From contig JALOLG010000153.1 of assembly GCA_025456105.1 (NCBI GenBank), positions 1 to 5,101 of the forward strand: a DNA stretch of 5,101 nucleotides. The letters run 5' to 3'. The translations under genes were made by a program, and so were the position numbers. The notes beneath the pieces are model-generated. The model made no database searches, was not told the DNA's origin, and was given only the letters and a program-made list of their open reading frames with translations. How positions within the stretch are numbered: the first letter of the stretch is position 1; every line of letters begins with the position of its first letter. Shown piece after piece: positions 1 to 5,101 of this stretch. The stretch comes from Ilumatobacteraceae bacterium. Lineage in GTDB: Bacteria > Actinomycetota > Acidimicrobiia > Acidimicrobiales > Ilumatobacteraceae.

Positions 1-1758
1 CGTGGCGCGCCCGAGGGCGACCTCCCCGGGACCCTCGGGGACTCGCCCCTTCACCACGGTGAACCCGACCGGCGACGTCGACGCCCGCATCGCCACGAAC
101 GGCAACCGTGACCCCTCGACACCCAGCTCGCCGGCATGCACCGACGAGGCCGCCCTCACCGCCGGATCGGCGAGCACGGTGGCGACGACCCCGTCGACGA
201 GGGTCGCTGGGTCGCCCTCGACGGCGTCGCCCTCGCCCTCGAAGCTCAAGAGCGCGGAGAAGTTCGTCCCGTAGAGCCGCGGGGTCGACGTCACGCGCCC
301 GATGCTGGCGGTGACCACGATCGCCGCCGTCGCGAGCACCACGCCGGTGAACGCACCGACGATCGCGAGCCGACCTGACTCACGACGCCCGGGAGCCGGC
401 TCGAGCGCGAAGCGGATCCCGGCGCCGAACGGCAGCGGCGCCCCCATTGCGTCGACCGTGCGCGCGAGCCGGCCCGGACCGACCCGCACCCGGCGATCCC
501 CAGCGTCACCGGTCATCCACCACGCCGGCAGTGCCGCGCCGGCGAGCACGATCGCCGCGATGGTGAGCGCTCCCCCGCCGAGTGCCACCCAGTCGGCGTG
601 CAGCCCGGACCGGGGCTCGACCCTGCGTGCGACGCCGATCGGCGCGAACGGTGACGCGAGGTAGGCCGCCACCGACCCGGCGACCACCCCGACGATCACG
701 GCGGCCGCCGACTGCAACATCGTCATCGCCCACCGCTGCCGATGCGTCGATCCGATCAGACGGAGGACACGGCCCTCGTCGGACCGACCCGAGATCCAGC
801 GTTGCACCGACTGCGCGACGAGCAGCACCCCCAGTGCCAGCACCGCCACGGCGAAGATCCCCAGCACGCCGCCCGGTGTGCTGGTGGCCCGCTCGGCCTT
901 CGCTTCGACGTTCGCCATCGTCTGGTAGACGATCGTCTCCTCGGGGACGAGTGCGTCGACGGCGTCGCGGAGCTCGTCGACCCGGGCCCCGTCATCGAGT
1001 CGCACGTGCCACGCGCCGAACAGCAGCGCCGGTCGCCCGAGCTCGTCGAACAGCGCCGGGGACACCTGCGCGTACGGGAGCGCGTACCCGCCGTCGACGA
1101 CGACGCCGTCGGGCGGACGCATCACGCCGGTGACGGTGAGGTCGCGAACCGGGGCGAAGGTCGGGTCACGCAGCAGCTCGCCGACAGCTGCCGCCGCCTC
1201 GCCGAACGTGATCGATCCCTCGACCTCGGCCGATCGGAGCGCCTCGATCCGTGCGCCGTCGTCCCCGCCGACGAGGCGCACGGGCAGGGTGTCGCCGACG
1301 TCGACGCCGACGATCCGGCGGAACGCCTCGTCGACCGCAACCTCGGACATCGCCGTGGGCATGCGACCCGCCACCATGATCGGACGGGCGAAGCGGTAGC
1401 CCGAACCGCCGTCGGAGGCGAACACGGTCTCGAACGAGTCCAGATCATCCAACGAGTCGGCACCCGGCGGGATGGCGAACAGCGCCTCGATGCGCGACAC
1501 GTCCGACACCCCGTCGATGCGTGCGATCGCGTCGGTGGTGAGCTGGGTGAACACCCCCTGGTCGGGGTTGACGAGCACGTGCCAGGCGTCGGTGGCCTCG
1601 AGCATGCGGTCGAACGCGGTGTCGGTGCGGCGCGCCGCTGCCACCGACCACACGACGATGGCCGTGACCGCGGCCGTGACGAGCACCGTCGGCACCAGCG
1701 CACGCCAGCCGCGGCGCAGCTCGATCCGGGTCAGGATCGGCACGGCACCCACGCTCAC
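1..1758 (-). CDS. FtsX/MacB-type ABC transporter permease, second paralogue, 3' end beyond window
   Basis: This reading frame runs without a stop from a GTG at 1758 to the window edge (586 codons). It is probably the second membrane subunit of the transporter encoded upstream. By eye: a short basic N-terminus, TM1 about residues 20-41, a large extracytoplasmic domain about 42-296, TM2 about 297-318, a cytoplasmic coupling segment about 326-345 containing GRVLRLIGSTHRQ, TM3 about 347-367, TM4 about 388-412, TM5 about 463-486, then the start of a second extracytoplasmic domain. MacB_PCD-like motifs GRMP (131-134) with EVAV, and GRVP (571-574) with GEVALG, mark both outer domains. The motifs AARRT after TM1 and SPFAPIGVARRVEP after TM3 match the upstream permease, so the two are paralogues. 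About 220 residues with TM6-8 are probably missing. The GTG at 1758 overlaps the previous stop (GTGA); GTG at 1752 is also possible. No cysteine is present in the visible part. The substrate is unknown. Confidence 0.93.
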   Translation of the reverse strand, partial: MSVGAVPILTRIELRRGWRALVPTVLVTAAVTAIVVWSVAAARRTDTAFDRMLEATDAWHVLVNPDQGVFTQLTTDAIARIDGVSDVSRIEALFAIPPGADSLDDLDSFETVFASDGGSGYRFARPIMVAGRMPTAMSEVAVDEAFRRIVGVDVGDTLPVRLVGGDDGARIEALRSAEVEGSITFGEAAAAVGELLRDPTFAPVRDLTVTGVMRPPDGVVVDGGYALPYAQVSPALFDELGRPALLFGAWHVRLDDGARVDELRDAVDALVPEETIVYQTMANVEAKAERATSTPGGVLGIFAVAVLALGVLLVAQSVQRWISGRSDEGRVLRLIGSTHRQRWAMTMLQSAAAVIVGVVAGSVAAYLASPFAPIGVARRVEPRSGLHADWVALGGGALTIAAIVLAGAALPAWWMTGDAGDRRVRVGPGRLARTVDAMGAPLPFGAGIRFALEPAPGRRESGRLAIVGAFTGVVLATAAIVVTASIGRVTSTPRLYGTNFSALLSFEGEGDAVEGDPATLVDGVVATVLADPAVRAASSVHAGELGVEGSRLPFVAMRASTSPVGFTVVKGRVPEGPGEVALGRAT

Positions 1759-4175
1759 TCTCCCCTCAGTGCGATCGCGGGCCGCACCCGTGCGGCCCGC
1801 CTGGCCGGAACGGCCGCGAGGACGAGAGCGCCGCCGACGAACACGAACGGCACCGTCGCGACGAGCAGCCAGGGTGTGACCGGATCGTCGATCATGCCGA
1901 GGTCGTCGACGAGTGCTCGCCACACCCACCGTCCGACGATCAAGCCGAGCGGCGTCCCCACGATCACACCGATCGCCGCGACGGTGGCCGCCTGCCACGA
2001 CACCACCGAGCGGACCTGCCCGCGCACGAAGCCGAGCGCTTGCAGCACGGCCGTGGGCACACGGGTCCGCCGCACCGACAGCGCGAGGTAGTGCAGCGTC
2101 CCCACGGCCGCGATCAGCCCGAGGAAGCCGGCCAGCACCACGAGCAGACCACGCAACCGGCCGAGCTGCAGCACGAGCTCGGGCGGCTCTGGCGTCGAGT
2201 AGGCGCTGAACGAGAGCGCCGGGTAGTCGGCGACGAGTGCCGCCTCGATGCCCTCGGTCGGGAGACCCGGCGTGAATCGCAGGAGGAGCCGCTGGACGGT
2301 CGCCTCGTACAGCTCCGTCAGGTTCGCGCTGCCGGTGAGTCGTGCCAGCCCGCCCTCGGTCACGTACGCACCGAGACCCGGGCGGTCGGTGTCGATCGTC
2401 GGCAGCACCACCTCGCCGACCACCGTGAACGACACGCCGTCTCCGAGTGCGACCTCGTCGCCGATCCCCACGCCGAGCCGGTCGGCCGAGAGCGACCCCA
2501 GCGCGATCTCGCCGGGTGCTCCCGGCGGGCGACCCACCGTGGTGACCGGCGCCATCGCACCGCCGGCCACACGCAGGGCGCACACGGCCGAGTCGTCACC
2601 GAGGTGTCCGGCGAGCGAGCAGAACAGCCCACCGACGGCGACGAGCCGGTCGTCGGTGGCCAGCCGGGCGACGAAGCGCTCGAGCGGCTCCTCGAGTCGG
2701 CTCGGTTCGAGGTCGGGTTGCGCCGACCAGGCGAAGCCGTACCGATCGGGCTGGTCGGCAGCGGTCCGCTGGCTCGCTGCGAACGTGCCGACCGCGATCA
2801 CGCCGGCGACCGCGAGCGCGGCCGCGGCGAGCGCGGCAGCCGGCGAGGCAGCGGTCCGGGGATGTCGGGGCTCGACCACCAGCGAGGTGCCGATCGACCC
2901 GCCGAGCCCGAGGTGGCCTCGCAGGCTCGCCCCCAGCGGTGGTCGCAGTCGGCGAGCCGGTTCCGCACGGACGACCGATGCCGCTCGGCGCCAGCACGCA
3001 ACGCCGGCGACCCCGAGGATCACGGCGAGCGACACCGACGTGCCGAGGACGATCGCCCCGGCGTCGAGCGAGACCCCCGGGTCGGGCTCGGCGCGTCGGG
3101 CCAGCGAGATCGGGAACAGCGGCGACGCCGCCACGGCTCCTGCGGCACCGAGCACCGCTCCCGCCGCAGCGGCGAGCGCCAGCGGGGCACCCCACCCGCC
3201 CGCGACCTCGGTGCGCGACATCCCGAGCGCCGACATGACCCGCGCCTCGGCCTGCGCCTGCTGGACGTGACGACCGACCGCCAGCCAGATCGCGAGCAGC
3301 CCTGTCGCAGCGGCGACCACGCTGAACACCACGAGGCCGAGCGCGAGCGTTCGGTAGCCCACCCCGAGCGGGTCGTCGTCGTTCCCGACCCCACCGAACA
3401 CCTCGGCTCCCGGCGGCACGGCCTCGACGACGGTGCGGATCAGAGCGGCGCTGTCGATCCGGCCCGGATCGCCCACGACCTGGAAGAACGCGCCTGTGCG
3501 CGCCGAGTCGTGCGCTGCGAAGAACGCGGGGCTGGCGTACGCCACCGGCGCAGCGGTTCCGGAGTCGGGTCGGAGGTCGTCGATGTCACGGAACACCCCG
3601 ACGACGTCGAGCGTCAGCTCGGGGCCGTCGAGGGCGAAGGGTCCGCTCCCGGCGAACAGCGCGTCCGCTGTCGGCTGCGACATGGTGGGCACCACGAGTG
3701 GTTCGCCGACGCCGATCCGGAGCTCGGTCGCGAGGCGCTCCGGGATCGCTACCTCGTCGGGCGCGTCGAGTGCAGGCATGCGACCGGTCTGGACGAGCGG
3801 CGCACCCACCTCCATGTACCCCGCATCGGGCCCGGTGAGGATCCCGAAGTCGTACTTGGTGCCGGCGTCACCGAGCACGAAGTGGCTCACCGTCACCTCC
3901 CCGACTCCGTCGGCGGCGCTCAGGCGCTCACGGAGATCGGCAACCGCGGCGCGGTCGCTCCCGAGCGGCGGCCAGGCGACACCCACCATCCCCGTCGGTG
4001 CGTTCGTGGCCTCCTGGAAGCGGTCGAGCACGCTGCCCGTGCGGCGCGCACCCGCCGCAGTCGCCAGGACGACGCCGACCACGACGGCGACGAGCAGCGC
4101 GATGGTCACGAGCGAGCTGCGCCGGAGCCGTCGCTCGCGACGGGCCAGCAACCGAACGGCGTCGATCGAGGCCAT
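1755..4175 (-). CDS. FtsX/MacB-type ABC transporter permease, 806 aa, complete
   Basis: This is the complete membrane subunit of the ABC system, in the long duplicated FtsX form common in actinobacteria. By eye: basic cytoplasmic N-terminus, TM1 about 22-41, extracytoplasmic domain 1 about 42-272, TM2 about 275-299, TM3 about 327-352, TM4 about 372-394, an Arg/Pro-rich cytoplasmic linker about 395-440, Ala-rich TM5 about 443-465, extracytoplasmic domain 2 about 466-670, TM6 about 673-699, TM7 about 727-749 and TM8 about 768-790. The tail ARRAARVRPAIALRGE is the usual FtsX ending. Coupling segments are ARVMSALGMSRTEVA (about 311-325) and VLQALGFVRGQV (about 710-721). GRMP (131-134) and GRPP (548-551), each followed by an E-[VI]-A motif, mark MacB_PCD-like outer domains. 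The family is known to couple ATP hydrolysis to extracytoplasmic work or lipoprotein/peptide export; the substrate here is unknown. ATG 4175 follows an AGAGGA site 12 bases after the ATPase stop. Cys519 and Cys532 may form an outside disulphide. Confidence 0.96.
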   Translation of the reverse strand: MASIDAVRLLARRERRLRRSSLVTIALLVAVVVGVVLATAAGARRTGSVLDRFQEATNAPTGMVGVAWPPLGSDRAAVADLRERLSAADGVGEVTVSHFVLGDAGTKYDFGILTGPDAGYMEVGAPLVQTGRMPALDAPDEVAIPERLATELRIGVGEPLVVPTMSQPTADALFAGSGPFALDGPELTLDVVGVFRDIDDLRPDSGTAAPVAYASPAFFAAHDSARTGAFFQVVGDPGRIDSAALIRTVVEAVPPGAEVFGGVGNDDDPLGVGYRTLALGLVVFSVVAAATGLLAIWLAVGRHVQQAQAEARVMSALGMSRTEVAGGWGAPLALAAAAGAVLGAAGAVAASPLFPISLARRAEPDPGVSLDAGAIVLGTSVSLAVILGVAGVACWRRAASVVRAEPARRLRPPLGASLRGHLGLGGSIGTSLVVEPRHPRTAASPAAALAAAALAVAGVIAVGTFAASQRTAADQPDRYGFAWSAQPDLEPSRLEEPLERFVARLATDDRLVAVGGLFCSLAGHLGDDSAVCALRVAGGAMAPVTTVGRPPGAPGEIALGSLSADRLGVGIGDEVALGDGVSFTVVGEVVLPTIDTDRPGLGAYVTEGGLARLTGSANLTELYEATVQRLLLRFTPGLPTEGIEAALVADYPALSFSAYSTPEPPELVLQLGRLRGLLVVLAGFLGLIAAVGTLHYLALSVRRTRVPTAVLQALGFVRGQVRSVVSWQAATVAAIGVIVGTPLGLIVGRWVWRALVDDLGMIDDPVTPWLLVATVPFVFVGGALVLAAVPARRAARVRPAIALRGE
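1759..1767 (-). promoter_or_regulatory. Ribosome-binding site of the second permease, inside the first permease's last codons
   Basis: On the minus strand this reads GAGGGGAGA directly before the GTG at 1758. It encodes the last residues of the first permease. Its GAGG part is 5 bases from GTG 1758, and its GGAG part is 7 bases from the alternative GTG at 1752, so spacing alone does not decide the start. The GTGA stop/start overlap favours 1758 and suggests translational coupling. Confidence 0.6.
1777..1800. repeat. Perfect 11-bp GC-rich inverted repeat with 2-base centre
   Basis: The arms GCGGGCCGCAC (1777-1787) and GTGCGGCCCGC (1790-1800) are exact reverse complements separated by CC. The repeat lies in the codons for the conserved C-terminal ARRAARVRPA segment of the first permease, 18 bases upstream of the second permease's GTG. 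In the transcript it could form a strong hairpin just before the ribosome-binding site. No T-run follows it on the minus strand, so it is not an intrinsic terminator. Repeated Arg/Ala codons in GC-rich DNA could also produce it by chance. Confidence 0.55.
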
Positions 4176-4179
4176 CTGG

Positions 4180-4185
4180 TCCTCT
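4180..4185 (-). promoter_or_regulatory. Ribosome-binding site of the first permease
   Basis: Minus-strand AGAGGA lies 4 bases before ATG 4175, inside the 12-base gap after the ATPase TGA (4188-4190). It is a modest Shine-Dalgarno match and supports the ATG as the start. The gap is too short for an independent promoter, so the permease should be made from the same mRNA as the ATPase. Confidence 0.65.
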
Positions 4186-4187
4186 GG

Positions 4188-4904
4188 TCAGTCCTCGATG
4201 CGCCCGTCGCGCATCCGGACCACCCGGTCGGCGCCCGCGGCGACCTCGTCGCTGTGGGTGACCATCACGATCGTCTGCCCGCCGTCGTGGAGGCGCCGGA
4301 ACAGCTCGAGCACCTCGCGCCCGCCGTCGCTGTCGAGCGCGCCGGTCGGTTCGTCGGCGAGCAGCAAGGTGGGCTCGTTGGCGAGGGCCCGGGCGATCGC
4401 CAGCCGCTGGCGCTGGCCGCCCGAGAGGACGCTCGGCATGGCTCCCGCCTTGTCGCCGAGCCCCAGCAGGTCGAGCAGGTCGCGGCCGCGCGTCTCGGCG
4501 GCGCGACGCTTGGCGCCCGAGAGCACGGCGGGGAGTGCGACGTTCTCGAGCGCCGTCATGCCTTCGAGCAGGTTGAAGAACTGGAACACGATGCCGATGT
4601 GGCGACGCCGCATCCTGGCGAGCCAGTCGTCGTCGCGCCCCGTGATGGTCTCGCCACCCACCTCGATCGCGCCCTCGTCGGCGACGTCGAGTCCGGCCAC
4701 GAGGTTGAGCAGCGTCGACTTCCCGCAACCCGACGGGCCCATGATCGCCACGAACTCCCCGGCCCGCACCTCGAGGTCGACGCCGCGCAGCGCCCGCACG
4801 GGCGCCAGCTCGGCCTCGAACGTCCGCCGCACCCCGGTCACCACGAGCGGTGGCTGGTCGCTCCCCGGTGTCGCGTCCTGGTCGGTCACGTCGGTCATGG
4901 TCAT
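4188..4904 (-). CDS. ABC transporter ATP-binding protein, MacB/LolD/FtsE type, 238 aa
   Basis: This is the cytoplasmic ATPase that should power the FtsX-type permeases downstream. All nucleotide-binding motifs are intact. Numbered from ATG 4904: a probable A-loop aromatic F29, Walker A GPSGCGKST (56-64), Q-loop Q108 in FQFFNLL, signature LSGGQRQR (160-167), Walker B LLLADE (180-185) with catalytic E185, D-loop GALD (188-191), and H-loop H217 in VTHS. The segment MTALENVALP after the Q-loop and the ADEPTGALD wording are typical of the MacB/LolD/FtsE group. Length is normal for that group, with about 15 extra acidic/polar residues at the N-terminus. ATG 4904 is preferred because GAGGAGG lies 6 bases upstream. 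An in-frame GTG at 4919 would put the ribosome-binding site inside the gene; ATG 4898 is a weaker alternative. No substrate-specific residues are visible. Confidence 0.97.
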   Translation of the reverse strand: MTMTDVTDQDATPGSDQPPLVVTGVRRTFEAELAPVRALRGVDLEVRAGEFVAIMGPSGCGKSTLLNLVAGLDVADEGAIEVGGETITGRDDDWLARMRRRHIGIVFQFFNLLEGMTALENVALPAVLSGAKRRAAETRGRDLLDLLGLGDKAGAMPSVLSGGQRQRLAIARALANEPTLLLADEPTGALDSDGGREVLELFRRLHDGGQTIVMVTHSDEVAAGADRVVRMRDGRIED

Positions 4905-4910
4905 CGCGCT

Positions 4911-4917
4911 CCTCCTC
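4911..4917 (-). promoter_or_regulatory. Strong ribosome-binding site of the ATPase, overlapping the cyclase stop
   Basis: Minus-strand GAGGAGG is a near-consensus Shine-Dalgarno site 6 bases before ATG 4904. Its first two bases are the last two bases of the cyclase TGA (4916-4918). This arrangement decides the ATPase start against the upstream GTG at 4919 and suggests that ribosomes finishing the cyclase can reinitiate on the ATPase. Confidence 0.85.
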
Positions 4918-5101
4918 ACCCGGCCGCCGCCAGCCGGTACGCCGCGACGGGAGTGTCGCGACCCTTCACGAGCTGGTCGCCCAGCTCGACGAACGGGTAC
5001 GTGCCGACACCGACGGCGTGCACCGTCGGCGCGCTCGCGACGGTGGTGCCGGCGGGTCGGGCGAGATCCTGCAGGCGCTGGGCGAGGTTCACGGTGTCAC
5101 C
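4916..5101 (-). CDS. Class III adenylate/guanylate cyclase, C-terminal 61 residues (5' end beyond window)
   Basis: The frame enters from the window edge and ends at TGA 4916-4918. The visible protein opens with GDTVNLAQRLQDLA. This matches the G-x-x-VN-x-A-x-R segment of class III nucleotide cyclases, in which the Asn and the Arg four residues later (visible residues 5 and 9) contact the substrate and stabilise the transition state. PAGTTVAS and the end ELGDQLVKGRDTPVAAYRL match the last strands of the catalytic domain. The enzyme would make cAMP or cGMP from ATP or GTP. The metal-binding aspartates and the residues that choose ATP or GTP lie upstream and are not visible, so specificity and activity are open. 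The catalytic domain is at the extreme C-terminus, so any sensor, HAMP or membrane domain would be N-terminal. The downstream ATPase follows with no spacer. Confidence 0.9.
   Translation of the reverse strand, partial: GDTVNLAQRLQDLARPAGTTVASAPTVHAVGVGTYPFVELGDQLVKGRDTPVAAYRLAAAG

Noticed and set aside
212..241. Repeated tcgccctcg units as a tandem repeat
   Set aside because: The copies are short and irregular, and are explained by the codons of an acidic EGEGDAVEGD stretch in the second permease's outer domain.
1122..1703. 193-codon minus-strand frame inside the second permease
   Set aside because: It is a shifted frame with Ser/Arg-rich low-complexity sequence; the membrane protein frame through the same bases has family motifs.
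1777..1800. Inverted repeat as a transcription terminator
   Set aside because: No T-run follows on either strand in the right place, and the second permease begins immediately downstream in a stop/start overlap.
742..2091. 449-codon open frame on the plus strand
   Set aside because: It lies antisense to both permeases and across their junction. Its product is rich in His, Arg and Asp without domain motifs, as expected opposite GC-rich genes.
2248..3270. 340-codon open frame on the plus strand
   Set aside because: It is antisense to the first permease, rich in Ser, Pro, Arg and Ala and of low complexity. It has no recognisable domain or convincing ribosome-binding site.
4176..4187. Promoter between the ATPase and the first permease
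   Set aside because: The gap is only 12 bases and is taken up by the ribosome-binding site.
3928..4728. 266-codon minus-strand frame overlapping the ATPase and first permease
   Set aside because: It is a shifted frame of two clearly identified genes, extremely Arg-rich and without motifs.

Overview
This is a GC-rich (roughly 70% by eye) bacterial window. All of its supportable genes lie on the minus strand and are packed end to end with GTG and ATG starts and overlapping stop/start signals. GC content, codon choice and the type of FtsX permease point to an actinobacterium. A member of the Acidimicrobiia or a relative is a reasonable guess, but no marker in the window fixes the taxon.

Transcription runs from high to low coordinates. 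4916-5101 is the last 61 codons of a class III adenylate/guanylate cyclase, whose start is outside the window. 4188-4904 is a complete ABC transporter ATPase of the MacB/LolD/FtsE type. 1755-4175 is a complete 806-residue FtsX/MacB-type permease with a duplicated architecture of two large extracytoplasmic domains and about eight membrane segments. 1-1758 is the first 586 codons of a second, paralogous permease, cut off by the window edge inside its second extracytoplasmic domain. The four genes are almost certainly one operon: the ATPase ribosome-binding site overlaps the cyclase stop codon, 12 bases separate the ATPase and the first permease, and the second permease starts in a GTGA overlap with the first permease's stop.

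The expected machine is a mechanotransmission-type (type VII) ABC complex: two ATPase copies and two permeases, probably one of each paralogue, acting on something on the outer face of the membrane or in the cell wall. The substrate cannot be read from the sequence. The most notable point is that a cyclic-nucleotide synthase is built into the same transcript as the transporter. Less certain observations are a perfect 11-bp inverted repeat just before the second permease, and an extracytoplasmic cysteine pair found in only one permease.

No RNA gene, mobile element, CRISPR array, promoter or intrinsic terminator was recognised. No non-coding stretch exceeds 12 bases.
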